Below, in pieces: positions 7,992 to 16,011 of a DNA stretch of 37,941 bases. The notes beneath the pieces are model-generated. The model did no database searches and was not told where the DNA came from. It was given only the letters and a program-made list of their open reading frames with translations. The stretch comes from Bacteroidota bacterium (GTDB lineage Bacteria; Bacteroidota; Bacteroidia; 2-12-FULL-35-15). Every line of letters starts with the position of its first letter. Position 1 is the stretch's first letter. A program made the translations under genes and the position numbers. The DNA lies in contig JAHEXZ010000049.1 in NCBI GenBank assembly GCA_023251835.1, forward strand, positions 1 through 37,941, written 5' to 3'.

Positions 7992-9215
7992 TTAGTATAT
8001 TTTTAAGCTGAACAAAGCAATATCATCAATATAGGGTTTGCTTTGTTTATAGCTGATGATGGCTTCCATAATCACCTTATTCAGCGTTTTCATATCAAGG
8101 TCAATATTATCTCTGATAATATTTTTTAATGCCTCTATTCCAAAATCTTCCCCCTGGTCATTTTCAAGTTCAACAAGCCCATCCGTATAACATACAATGG
8201 TAGTTCCCTGAGTAATATTAACAATACCTTCTTTTATTTTTCCAATCTCATCAAACATCCCCAAACCCGTACATCCTATTTTTAGGGCGGTGACAGAATT
8301 TTTTGTAGCTAATACCGGGGGATTATGTGCTGCATTTATATAGGTAAGTGTACGTGTTACCAAATTGTATTTAGCTATAAACAAAGTAATGAACTTTTCT
8401 CCTTTAGCACTTGCAAGCACTTTTGCATTCAGTTCATGAACAAGATCGGTTAATGAAGTTGTATGATTAAATAAAACCCTCAGATTAGCCTGAAAATTTG
8501 ACATCAGTAATGCAGCAGCCACGCCTTTGCCAGATACATCGGCAACACAAAAAGCAAACTCATTTTCATTCAGCCAGATAAAATCATAATAGTCCCCTCC
8601 TACTTCCTGATGAGGCAGATAAAAAGCAGCAGTATCTAACTTGGAATCACTTGGCAATGTGCTTGGAAACAACATAGATTGCATTTCCGATGCCAGTTCC
8701 AGCTCTTTTTTCATTGCAGCCTGCTGCAAACTTTCTTTTGCCAGCTTTTTATTTTCAATAGCTACAACAATAATACTGGCCAATATCTGCACAAAATTTA
8801 AATGCTTGATTGCAGGACTTACTTCTACCTTATCTTCTAAATCACCTATTAAAACATAAGCAAGCGGCAAGGATTTATGATAAACAGGAACAACAATTTC
8901 AAATGATTTACTGAGCGTTTTTTCAGAAAAATTAATTGTACCGATATCTTTGATAGGTAATAAATCCGACTCCACGTTGATAGAATTATATTCATCACCA
9001 ACACCATATTTCAAGATACACTTCCAGCTGTTGTCACTATTGCTAAAAAGCACCAGTTTCCCAATTTTCAATTGGTTTTCAAGAACGTCTTTAAAAATAT
9101 CAAGCAACTGGGAAGTGGAGAAATTATTATTTATAGCCTTAGTAACTTCCAGCAGGGAATTGAGCTTTATATCCTTTATATTTCTTGAATTGTTTCTATT
9201 TGCTTGAGCGGTCAT
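7992..9215 (-). CDS. GAF-PP2C (SpoIIE/RsbU-type) serine phosphatase
   Basis: A 407-residue cytoplasmic protein with a GAF-like sensory domain (about 20-155), a short helical linker rich in K, E and L (about 155-180) and a C-terminal PPM/SpoIIE phosphatase domain. The phosphatase metal ligands are readable: GGDYYD (206-211), ADVSGKG (225-231) and YTDG (D345) near the end. The linker reads ELASEMQSMLFP, typical of RsbU-like phosphatases that act on anti-anti-sigma (STAS) proteins. No STAS or anti-sigma partner is in the window, so the target is unknown. It starts 26 nt downstream of the DUF5615 gene on the same strand and may be read through from it. Confidence 0.87.
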   Translation of the reverse strand: MTAQANRNNSRNIKDIKLNSLLEVTKAINNNFSTSQLLDIFKDVLENQLKIGKLVLFSNSDNSWKCILKYGVGDEYNSINVESDLLPIKDIGTINFSEKTLSKSFEIVVPVYHKSLPLAYVLIGDLEDKVEVSPAIKHLNFVQILASIIVVAIENKKLAKESLQQAAMKKELELASEMQSMLFPSTLPSDSKLDTAAFYLPHQEVGGDYYDFIWLNENEFAFCVADVSGKGVAAALLMSNFQANLRVLFNHTTSLTDLVHELNAKVLASAKGEKFITLFIAKYNLVTRTLTYINAAHNPPVLATKNSVTALKIGCTGLGMFDEIGKIKEGIVNITQGTTIVCYTDGLVELENDQGEDFGIEALKNIIRDNIDLDMKTLNKVIMEAIISYKQSKPYIDDIALFSLKIY

Positions 9216-9241
9216 TATGAGAGAAATTCAAAAGTCTATTT

Positions 9242-9595
9242 TTAATATGGTTTCTGTCTTAACGTTTCTCCATTAAAAACAGTTAACTTTCTGACTGGGT
9301 CAAAACCCTCAATAGAAATAATTTTTTCAATTATTTTCCCTGGTTCATCAGACTCGTAGTTAGTAAGTCTTAAATAAATCACTCCACGGTTAGGTTTATT
9401 GCCGAATTTGAAAATAAGCTCACCATAATCCCTATCAAATGTCAAAATTATTCTCTGCTCTTTTTCTGCCAGTTCTACGACTTCACTGTCAGAAATACCT
9501 GAAAAATCAGAGCCGACAGCCTTTATATCAAAACCTTTACTCCTCAGGTATAAAGTGCTGTCTGCCGGGAAATTTTCATTTGCAAGAAATTTCAT
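9242..9595 (-). CDS. DUF5615 PIN-like protein (putative toxin)
   Basis: A 117-residue protein of the DUF5615 family, which has a PIN-like fold and is thought to act as the RNase-type partner of DUF433 proteins. Family motifs are MKFLANENFP at the N-terminus, ISDSEVVELAEKEQRIILTFDRDYGEL in the middle and GVIYLRL after it. The acidic residues E, D and D of those segments would form the metal site. The start is the ATG that overlaps the TGA of the DUF433 gene (ATGA), a standard translational-coupling arrangement; an upstream in-frame start would lie inside the partner. Toxicity is inferred from the family pairing. Confidence 0.85.
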   Translation of the reverse strand: MKFLANENFPADSTLYLRSKGFDIKAVGSDFSGISDSEVVELAEKEQRIILTFDRDYGELIFKFGNKPNRGVIYLRLTNYESDEPGKIIEKIISIEGFDPVRKLTVFNGETLRQKPY

Positions 9596-9834
9596 GATCC
9601 TGTTTTGCCCAGTGGGAAATAAATAAGCCCATTTTGCATACAATCATAAATATATGCAAAAACCGCTTGTAAAGAGTTATGAGTCAATCTTGGATAATTA
9701 GAAAGAATTTTTTCTTCTGTCCATCCTTGAGCCAATAAAGAAATTATGTGATCAACTGAAATCCGTGTTCCTTTAATTGCTGGTTTACCCAATAAAATCT
9801 CTTTGTCTGAAATAATATAATCCTGCCATTTCAT
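9592..9834 (-). CDS. DUF433 protein (putative antitoxin)
   Basis: An 80-residue protein of the DUF433 family. The family signature is clear: ILLGKPAIKGTRISVDHII, then LLAQGWTEEKILSNYPRL and a helical end. DUF433 proteins are small winged-helix-like proteins usually encoded just before a DUF5615 PIN-like protein, as here, and are taken to be antitoxins and probable autoregulators. The stop overlaps the start of the downstream gene by 4 nt. Upstream is an AT-rich spacer and a palindromic repeat; no convincing promoter was found. Confidence 0.85.
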   Translation of the reverse strand: MKWQDYIISDKEILLGKPAIKGTRISVDHIISLLAQGWTEEKILSNYPRLTHNSLQAVFAYIYDCMQNGLIYFPLGKTGS

Positions 9835-9885
9835 AATCCTTAAAAATACTATTTTTTACTAAATTTTTATTCCAATCGTAAGAAA

Positions 9886-10023
9886 GGGTATATGACAATA
9901 TTTCCCTTTCGGAAATCGGTTTTACCCCTTACCCTGAAGGCAGCCCTGTTTTTCTCAATTTCTCCCTTTAGGGGCATGGTAAAAATTGAGGAAACGTTGG
10001 AAAGGAAAAAATATCGTACACCC
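9886..10023. repeat. Imperfect long palindrome between lpxD and the DUF433 gene
   Basis: The left arm (about 9886-9925) and the complement of the right arm (about 9976-10023) align loosely over GGGTnTA, ATATTT, CCTTTC and TTTTACC. An inner pair CCCCTTA/TTTAGGGG brackets the centre. There is no coding potential. It looks like another REP-type intergenic element; it lies downstream of lpxD on that gene's strand. Confidence 0.45.
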
Positions 10024-10043
10024 ATAAAAAAATAAGAGTGTTT

Positions 10044-10976
10044 CTAAAATTTCACCTTCCTCACCATTTCAGGTAACATCTTAAGAGCAGCGTATTCACG
10101 CATTTTGGTACGAGCCTCACCAGCAGGAGTACCAAAATAAGTTTTACCATCCGGAACACTCTCTGCTACACCGGATTGGGCTAACAGAACAGCCCCCTTT
10201 CCAATGGTTACATCACTCCTCACGCCAGACTGCCCCCACAGAGTGGCGCCATCACCAATAGTTACTACTCCTGAAACACCCACCTGAGAAGCCATTAAAC
10301 ACATTTTGCCTACAACAGTGTCATGACCAATCTGCACGTGGTTATCAATTTTTGTTCCTTCTCCTATCACAGTATTTCCTGAAACACCTTTATCAATGGT
10401 ACACAATGCTCCTATCTCTACATTGTCTTCAATCACCACCCTTCCACATGAGATAAGCTTATCAAACCTGTCAGAACGTTTTTTATAATAAAAAGCATCT
10501 GCTCCTATCACAGTACCGGCATGAATGATAACATTATTTTTTATATGACAGTTATCATAAATAACAACATTGGGATGAATAACACAATCATCACCAATAG
10601 TTACATTATTTCCAAGATACACCCCAGGCATTATAACTGTATTTACACCTATTTTGGCGGTATCACTAACGGCTTTTTGCGAATAATTAATCGGAAAAAA
10701 ATGTAGTACCAATTTATTATAATCCCTGAAAGGATCATCTGATATGAGCAACGCTTTGCCAACAGGGCATTCTACTTTTTTATTGATTAAAATAGTAGTT
10801 GCTTTAGAATTGAGAGCTTTATCATAGTACTTAGGATGATCAACAAAAACCACATCGCCAGGCTCCACCATGTGTATTTCATTCATTCCGCTGATAATAT
10901 GATCAGGGTTGCCTTCAAACTCACAATTAATAAGAGTTGCAATATCTTTTAACTTCTGTAAAGAGGGTAATTTCAT
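10044..10976 (-). CDS. lpxD: LpxD-like UDP-3-O-acylglucosamine N-acyltransferase
   Basis: A 310-residue left-handed beta-helix acyltransferase. LpxD adds a 3-hydroxyacyl chain from acyl-ACP to the 2-amino group of UDP-3-O-acyl-glucosamine in lipid A synthesis. Hexapeptide repeats run from about residue 105 to 290. The segments GTVIGADAFYYK, VEIGALCTIDKG and IDNHVQIGHD follow E. coli LpxD closely, with H218 as the expected catalytic histidine. The N-terminal uridine-binding domain (1-100) is present. The placement after efp matches a gene order known in Bacteroidetes, where a second lpxD-like gene often follows efp. It may therefore be the paralog rather than the main LpxD. It has its own predicted promoter. 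Confidence 0.87.
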   Translation of the reverse strand: MKLPSLQKLKDIATLINCEFEGNPDHIISGMNEIHMVEPGDVVFVDHPKYYDKALNSKATTILINKKVECPVGKALLISDDPFRDYNKLVLHFFPINYSQKAVSDTAKIGVNTVIMPGVYLGNNVTIGDDCVIHPNVVIYDNCHIKNNVIIHAGTVIGADAFYYKKRSDRFDKLISCGRVVIEDNVEIGALCTIDKGVSGNTVIGEGTKIDNHVQIGHDTVVGKMCLMASQVGVSGVVTIGDGATLWGQSGVRSDVTIGKGAVLLAQSGVAESVPDGKTYFGTPAGEARTKMREYAALKMLPEMVRKVKF

Positions 10977-11005
10977 GCCGTGTAATAGAGATTTATTCTA
11001 TGTTT

Positions 11006-11036
11006 CAAATATAAGGATAAAAAAATGCCCCGTCAA
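11006..11036 (-). promoter_or_regulatory. Predicted lpxD promoter, overlapping the efp terminator
   Basis: On the minus strand TTG (11034-11036), a 20-nt spacer and TATATTTG (11006-11013) match the Bacteroidetes consensus exactly. The -33 TTG falls at the edge of the loop of the efp terminator hairpin, and the spacer contains one hairpin arm and the T-run. The leader to the lpxD ATG would be about 25 nt. Confidence 0.65.
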
Positions 11037-11052
11037 CAATCGGACGAGGCAT
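11019..11052 (-). terminator. Rho-independent terminator of efp
   Basis: On the minus strand, 28 nt after the efp stop, the arms ATGCCTCGTC (11043-11052) and GACGGGGCAT (11025-11034) pair over 10 bp with one G-U pair around an 8-nt loop. A run of seven T follows (11019-11025). It is a textbook intrinsic terminator. Confidence 0.88.
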
Positions 11053-11080
11053 GTCATTTATTAGTATGGTTTATACAAAC

Positions 11081-11641
11081 CTATTTTACTCTTTCAGTAT
11101 ATTCAGAAGTACGTGTATCAACACGTATTTTTTCGCCTTCATTAATAAATAAAGGCACCTTTACAATAGCACCGGTTTCCAAAGTAGCAGGTTTTAATGT
11201 ATTAGTTGCTGTGTTTCCTCTTTCGCCAGGTTCAGTATAGGTAACCAAAAGTTCAACAAAAACAGGACCTTCCGCCAATATTGGTTCATCACCCTCAAAG
11301 GATACTTTAACATCCATTCCTTCTTTTAAAAATTTCAAACTATCTCCAAGCAAAAACCCCGGAATATATATCTGCTCGTATGTTTCATTGTTCATGCACA
11401 CAATAAAATCACCTTCGGGGTAAATGTACTGCATCATTTTGTATTCAACACGTACCAATTCTACGTTCTCCCCCACACGGAAACGATTCTCAACCAATTT
11501 ACCGGTTTTTAAGTTACGCATACGCGCCTGGTAAAAAGCACGTAAATTACCCGGTGTACGATGTATATATTCTTCTACTCTGCAAAGTACTCCATCAAAA
11601 CGGATCACTGAACCTACTCCTATGTCGCCTGAAGTTGCCAT
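11081..11641 (-). CDS. efp: Translation elongation factor P
   Basis: A 186-residue EF-P, the tRNA-shaped factor that rescues ribosomes stalled on polyproline stretches by binding between P and E sites. All three beta-barrel domains are present: the KOW-like N-domain, the MNNETYEQI middle domain, and the C-terminal TYTEPGERGNTATNTLKPAT...GAIVKVPLFINEGEKIRVDTRTSEY signature (two separated pieces). The loop that carries the modified residue in other bacteria reads RTPGNLRAF (28-36), so Asn32 sits where E. coli has beta-lysylated Lys34 and where Pseudomonas has rhamnosylated Arg. No modification enzyme (EpmA, EarP, YmfI) is nearby. It has its own promoter and a strong terminator. Confidence 0.97.
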   Translation of the reverse strand: MATSGDIGVGSVIRFDGVLCRVEEYIHRTPGNLRAFYQARMRNLKTGKLVENRFRVGENVELVRVEYKMMQYIYPEGDFIVCMNNETYEQIYIPGFLLGDSLKFLKEGMDVKVSFEGDEPILAEGPVFVELLVTYTEPGERGNTATNTLKPATLETGAIVKVPLFINEGEKIRVDTRTSEYTERVK

Positions 11642-11684
11642 GATTAAATCGTATTTAAATAATTATCTTTTTAATTTCGGTCTG

Positions 11685-11716
11685 CGAAGATACGATTTAT
11701 AAGGCTGATAAGCAAA
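11685..11716 (-). promoter_or_regulatory. Predicted efp promoter
   Basis: On the minus strand TTTG (11713-11716), a 20-nt spacer and TATCTTCG (11685-11692), one base off TAnnTTTG. The leader to the efp ATG would be about 40 nt. The spacer equals that of the lpxD, T9SS-cargo, TonB and arsR promoters. Confidence 0.55.
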
Positions 11717-11746
11717 CGCACAAAAGTTGACAATGGCATCAATTGA

Positions 11747-13879
11747 TTAATTCTTAACCACCTTTTGCTGTATTGTTTGTTTATCAGTAGTTATTTGAAG
11801 AAGATAGATACCTTTTGAAACACCGCTGATATCTATTGTTTTTGAATATTTTCCTAAAAATGTAACAGCTTTCTCCTCATATACTGTCTGGCCTGTTACG
11901 TTTACCAATTTTACAAGAATCTTCTCTGTTTTTCTTTGTTCAAATTGTACATTAATTGTACTACTTGCCGGGTTTGGAAAAATAGCCAGACGAGCATCCG
12001 AAAAATCTTTTACACTTGCAGGAAATTCAATAGTATTAAGTGCTGTATTTGTAATAACAGGGGGATTATAATCAAAATAAATATACGCAGTATTTGTTAG
12101 TTGAGTTCCAGGAGATAAACCCGCATTAAGAGCTATTGAATATTTTACATATCCGTGGCTGTTTGGTTCATCATGCGCTGAATCAGGCAGCATGATATTA
12201 CTAAAGTTAAACTTTAGAATATTGCCTGGTAAAAGTGTGGTTGTCTGTGAATGACTGGAAGATATAATTTCTAAAGTAGAAACATCTAAATCCGCATCCA
12301 ATGTATCTACTACAACTATATTTTGAGCTGCTGCAGTTCCCATATTCTGGAAATTAATTAAGTATTCTAATCGAGAAGTGGAATCTGGAATAAAGCCTGC
12401 TGTTCCTGCTCCATGAGGGTAAACTTCTTTTGAATTCGGGTCATAGGAATTACCAACAACAAAACAAGCTGTATAGATATTGTTGGTGGTGTCTGACTCT
12501 CCTTGTGCCGATGAAATAATTACAGTAAAACAAACCGTATCACCAATAGTAGCAGATGTGTTTGTTGTAACTGTAAAAGGATAGTTAAAATATCCAAAAT
12601 TATTAAGAGAATATACATCGGCTATATTCCAGACCAATGTATCGCCCGTTGAAGCTGCTATAACAGTATCAGGCCATACACCTGAATTATAAGGTCCATT
12701 GTATTGTACAAGAGAATCAAGAATTACAGTGATTGTTCCTGACAACGAATCCTGACCGCAGGACAGAGCATAATTACCAATAAAAGGAAAAACCGGAATT
12801 GTAAGCCCAGGGAAAAAGCCCTGCCATATAGAAATACCAGTAGCAGCCAAATCAATGCCATTACATGCTACAGCAAAATTTTCAGTTGTCAGAGAGGTTG
12901 TTATTGCCGTACTATGAGGCATACTGCCCGGACACGTTATTGAATATCCTGCCGAAGGAAATATTTCTATTGTATAGCTACCAATAGGCACATCAAAGTA
13001 ATAAAAGCCATAAGGATCCGTCCATGCCCATGCAACAAAATTTCCATTCTGAGTTAGTTTAATTTGTGCATTAGCAATATAACTTTCGGTTGAATCATAC
13101 ATACAATTACCATTTTCATCAGTATACGCTCTGCCTGATAATGAACCGCAAGTATCAATATAAACTAAAACACTATCCAAATAGAAACACGATGTATCCA
13201 GAAAATAATTAATATAATAATTACCTGCATCATTTAAACCAACACCATTTACAATAGGATCTTTTTGGTTAGAAGTAAAACCGTTAGGGCCTGCCCAGTT
13301 ATATGTACCGGAACCCAAATGGTCTGTCGCCATTAATTGTAATGAACCACCAACGCATAAGGGGGCATTATAATATGCATGCGTAACACAAACCTCATCA
13401 CAGGAAATAGTACCTGTTCCTCCTGTTACAGAAAAAGTAATATCGGTGGGTTGACCAGAATAATTGGTAATCATCATAATGTAATAATCACCTGCTTGAG
13501 CACTGCCAATAGTTGCAGTTTCACTAGAAGAAGAAGAATAACTACAATCTATAATTTGTGTAGTATTCAGCACATTACAAGCACCTGATGGTGAAGTAAA
13601 TGATCCCCAACATATAAAATCTATATCAACATTGGCTGAATTAGTCATATCAATAGTAAGACTGCCAGCAGTTGCAAATTTAAAATAGAACCAAGCAGGA
13701 TTTGGTTGTGTACCTAAACAACCATAATCCGGCCCCGACTGTGCAACTGTGTTAGTTGAGGCCGGATATATAATTGACGAAGAAGTACAAAAGGGTGTAG
13801 CAGTCAAACACGTTGAAGACTGGCTGAAAATATTATTTATCTGATAAATAAATAAAAACAAGAGTATAGTTCTTTTCAT
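11747..13879 (-). CDS. Large secreted T9SS cargo protein with DUF7619-like and sorting domains
   Basis: A 710-residue exported protein. From N to C: a signal peptide (1-20, ending NNIFSQ); a Cys-rich beta domain with PNPAWFYFKFATAG and DIDFICWGSF (about 20-160); an Ig/PKD-like domain (about 165-240, NWAGPNGFTSNQKDP); an SdrD-B/CNA-B-like domain (about 245-315, GRAYTDENGNCMYDS); a conserved SYDPNSKEVYPHG module (DUF7619-like, about 480-620); and a type IX secretion C-terminal domain (IFPNPASSTINVQF ... GIYLLQITTDKQ). It should be exported by Sec, passed through the outer membrane by T9SS and anchored to or released from the surface. The function is probably adhesive or structural; no catalytic motif was seen. 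The start fits a predicted promoter just upstream. Confidence 0.85.
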   Translation of the reverse strand: MKRTILLFLFIYQINNIFSQSSTCLTATPFCTSSSIIYPASTNTVAQSGPDYGCLGTQPNPAWFYFKFATAGSLTIDMTNSANVDIDFICWGSFTSPSGACNVLNTTQIIDCSYSSSSSETATIGSAQAGDYYIMMITNYSGQPTDITFSVTGGTGTISCDEVCVTHAYYNAPLCVGGSLQLMATDHLGSGTYNWAGPNGFTSNQKDPIVNGVGLNDAGNYYINYFLDTSCFYLDSVLVYIDTCGSLSGRAYTDENGNCMYDSTESYIANAQIKLTQNGNFVAWAWTDPYGFYYFDVPIGSYTIEIFPSAGYSITCPGSMPHSTAITTSLTTENFAVACNGIDLAATGISIWQGFFPGLTIPVFPFIGNYALSCGQDSLSGTITVILDSLVQYNGPYNSGVWPDTVIAASTGDTLVWNIADVYSLNNFGYFNYPFTVTTNTSATIGDTVCFTVIISSAQGESDTTNNIYTACFVVGNSYDPNSKEVYPHGAGTAGFIPDSTSRLEYLINFQNMGTAAAQNIVVVDTLDADLDVSTLEIISSSHSQTTTLLPGNILKFNFSNIMLPDSAHDEPNSHGYVKYSIALNAGLSPGTQLTNTAYIYFDYNPPVITNTALNTIEFPASVKDFSDARLAIFPNPASSTINVQFEQRKTEKILVKLVNVTGQTVYEEKAVTFLGKYSKTIDISGVSKGIYLLQITTDKQTIQQKVVKN

Positions 13880-13896
13880 GGCATAAGGATTTATAC

Positions 13897-13927
13897 CAAA
13901 TATAACTATTATAAACCGATAAAGCAA
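13897..13927 (-). promoter_or_regulatory. Predicted promoter of the T9SS cargo gene
   Basis: On the minus strand TTG (13925-13927), a 20-nt spacer and TATATTTG (13897-13904) match the consensus exactly. It lies inside the 24-codon open extension upstream of the signal peptide, so it also rules out the longer start at 13951. Confidence 0.62.
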
Positions 13928-13963
13928 CCGGAAATAATATTCTATATACACTTTCTTCAGCCC

Positions 13964-14872
13964 CTAAATCGAACTAGCTGTTTCCTTACCTGTACTATAC
14001 TTCTTCTCAGTAGAAATAATTAAATATTTGGAAATACTCCAGAATTTCTCCGGATCAGTGATTGTAAGTTTAATTGTAGAAGTTGCGCCTTCTATAAGTT
14101 TATATGAATCATCCGGGTGAGGAGTAATAAGTTTTACCTGTTTTCCACCAATAGGAATATCTTTTATCTGGGTAATATCTACTTTGGTAAAATAGCCAGG
14201 GTCAAGCGTTGTACTTAATTCAGCCACTTTTCCCAGCCCAATAAAGCCTCCTTCCCTTGTAACTACTCCATTTTTCCTCAGTTCTTTAGTTGTTCCCACA
14301 ACATAATAGGCCGTATTCAGTTTTTCAGTTTTTAAATCCGATTCCATCTTTTCCTGATTGTATTTCATATTCAGATTAGTAAAATCAACAGTCAGTTTCT
14401 CTAACTGATTTTTAAGGTCAGTAATCTCCGTTTCTTTTTCCACTAATTGGTTGGTGAGATTAGTCACAGCCAATTCTAATTCATCAACCTTTAAGTTAGA
14501 TGCTTTTAATTTTTTATTCAGGTTGGTAACTTTCTGTTTGTTTTTATTCAGCAGATCATATATAGTCTGAATATCACTAACAATCTGTTCTTTATCAGAT
14601 TTTTTAAGTTCTGCATGTTTACCGGAACTTGTAGAAATAATTTTCTCCTTGCTTTTTATTTCATTCAGAGTTTGCTGAATTTCATTAAACGATTGAATAA
14701 ATTCTGCCATTGCATCTTCTTTTGAAGTTAAAAGAGAATCTTTTTCCTTTAATTCATTGGTGATGGCAGCATTTATATTAGCCAGGCTATCAACTACTGA
14801 CATTTCTTTTTTTGAAGCGGTATTGCAGGCAAATAAGCCAGCTATTACCAATACCATTAAATACTTGTTCAT
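13964..14872 (-). CDS. Coiled-coil lipoprotein of unknown function
   Basis: A 302-residue predicted lipoprotein. The signal peptide ends in a lipobox, GLFAC (Cys16), followed by NTASKKEMS. Residues about 25-185 are rich in K, E, L and N in heptad-like order and should form a long coiled coil. The C-terminal 110 residues look globular (YYVVGTTKELRKNGVVTREGG, then PIGGKQVKLITPHPDDSYKL). The start is the ATG giving MNKYLMVLV; a TTG three codons earlier is less likely. Coiled-coil lipoproteins of this general form occur across Bacteroidetes, some called adhesin-like, but no function is established that I can name with confidence. It precedes the T9SS cargo gene on the same strand, 84 nt away. Confidence 0.72.
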   Translation of the reverse strand: MNKYLMVLVIAGLFACNTASKKEMSVVDSLANINAAITNELKEKDSLLTSKEDAMAEFIQSFNEIQQTLNEIKSKEKIISTSSGKHAELKKSDKEQIVSDIQTIYDLLNKNKQKVTNLNKKLKASNLKVDELELAVTNLTNQLVEKETEITDLKNQLEKLTVDFTNLNMKYNQEKMESDLKTEKLNTAYYVVGTTKELRKNGVVTREGGFIGLGKVAELSTTLDPGYFTKVDITQIKDIPIGGKQVKLITPHPDDSYKLIEGATSTIKLTITDPEKFWSISKYLIISTEKKYSTGKETASSI

Positions 14873-15022
14873 AATTTTCAAATGATTTAGTTTTTTGTTT
14901 TTTAACGTTTATCTCAGGCACTTATTGCTTATGTTATCTGATAAAAATATATGCCATAGGGAACAAGTTTTTTTACAGCACATCTGGTTTGGATACTTAT
15001 AATTATAAAATGGTATTTTATA

Positions 15023-15775
15023 TTACTTCTTTAACTCCCCGTCCTTATAAATTTCCGTTTTAACCACTTTACCATCTTCATCAAACTCTTTCCAGGCACC
15101 TTCTTTCCTCCCCTTCACATATTTACCGGTTAATTTCATTTTCCCATTCTCAAAGTACTCTGTATAATCGCCTTCTTCCAGGTTGCTCACGGATTTAACT
15201 TCTGAGTTAATATTACCATTTTTATAAAATGTTTTTTGCATTCCATCCAATAAGCCATTTTTATAATGATATTCTATACTTACATAACCTTCAGCAACAT
15301 ACCATTTGGTAACTCCATCACGCACTCCGTTTTTATAATTTCCTTCTTCCTGTAGTTTACCATCTGAATAATAAACATTGCGTATTCCATCCATTTTCCC
15401 CATTTTATAATTTGTTTTATTATGCAGCATACTACCAGAACCGTAAGTAATACTTAACCCATCCAGTGAATCATTTTTATAATTTTCTCTTCCGGTATGA
15501 TGAGCACTTTGATCAATGGTAATGCTAATGCCACTATGTTTGCCATGTTTGTATTCAACAACAGTACCGATAACTCCATTAGGGTGATAAGCTACCCATA
15601 CCCCTTCTTTTTTATCATTGACATAAGTACCATAGAAATCGAGCTTATTAAGCCTTTCTTTCCAAACACCAGTCTTTTTACCGGCTGCATCTATTTTGTT
15701 AGTATCTGCTGGGGTTTGGCCAATACAGTTTATTGTAAAAAACAGAGATAAAATAGTAAACAAAAAAGTTTTCAT
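15023..15775 (-). CDS. Exported MORN-repeat (YwqK-like) protein
   Basis: A 250-residue protein with a signal peptide (about 1-19, ending INCIGQ) followed by about eight MORN_2-type repeats of roughly 22-24 residues with the pattern G-W-x-x-Y-x-x-N-G-x-[IL]-x-x-x-x-x-[YF]-K-x-G-x-x-x-G, for example YHPNGVIGTVVEYKHGKHSG and YYSDGKLQEEGNYKNG. Such proteins are often labelled as YwqK-family antitoxins, but that label rests on a few cases. Here the signal peptide puts it in the periplasm or on the surface, which does not fit a cytoplasmic antitoxin. The repeats probably form a beta-hairpin scaffold. Role unknown. Confidence 0.8.
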   Translation of the reverse strand: MKTFLFTILSLFFTINCIGQTPADTNKIDAAGKKTGVWKERLNKLDFYGTYVNDKKEGVWVAYHPNGVIGTVVEYKHGKHSGISITIDQSAHHTGRENYKNDSLDGLSITYGSGSMLHNKTNYKMGKMDGIRNVYYSDGKLQEEGNYKNGVRDGVTKWYVAEGYVSIEYHYKNGLLDGMQKTFYKNGNINSEVKSVSNLEEGDYTEYFENGKMKLTGKYVKGRKEGAWKEFDEDGKVVKTEIYKDGELKK

Positions 15776-15956
15776 AGTATATAGTATTTTTTATAGGTAC
15801 ACAAATTTCTAATTTTAACGGGAAACAGAATAAATAATTGAATGTTAATTTTTGTTAACGCCACATAAGCCATAATTAGCAAGCTTTTTGCAAAAATTGG
15901 CAATCAGCTTTAACAAATTTTAACAGCGTTGAATCAACTTGAAAATCACTTTTATC

Positions 15957-15964
15957 TACTTTTG
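15957..15964 (+). promoter_or_regulatory. Candidate -7 box of the Bat operon promoter
   Basis: TACTTTTG matches TAnnTTTG exactly and lies 47 nt before the moxR ATG in the divergent gap between the MORN gene and moxR. TTG triplets lie 15 and 25 nt upstream, neither at the 20-nt spacing used elsewhere in the window, so the -33 element is unassigned. Confidence 0.4.
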
Positions 15965-16011
15965 CCCGGTATGAAAAATAGTAATCGGTTATAACAAATT
16001 ATATCGGCAAA

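Noticed and set aside
13880-13951. Longer start for the T9SS cargo protein
   Set aside because: It would put 24 residues before a normal signal peptide and contains a consensus promoter.
15023-15775. MORN protein as a YwqK antitoxin
   Set aside because: It has a signal peptide and no partner toxin gene beside it, so the label is not supported here.
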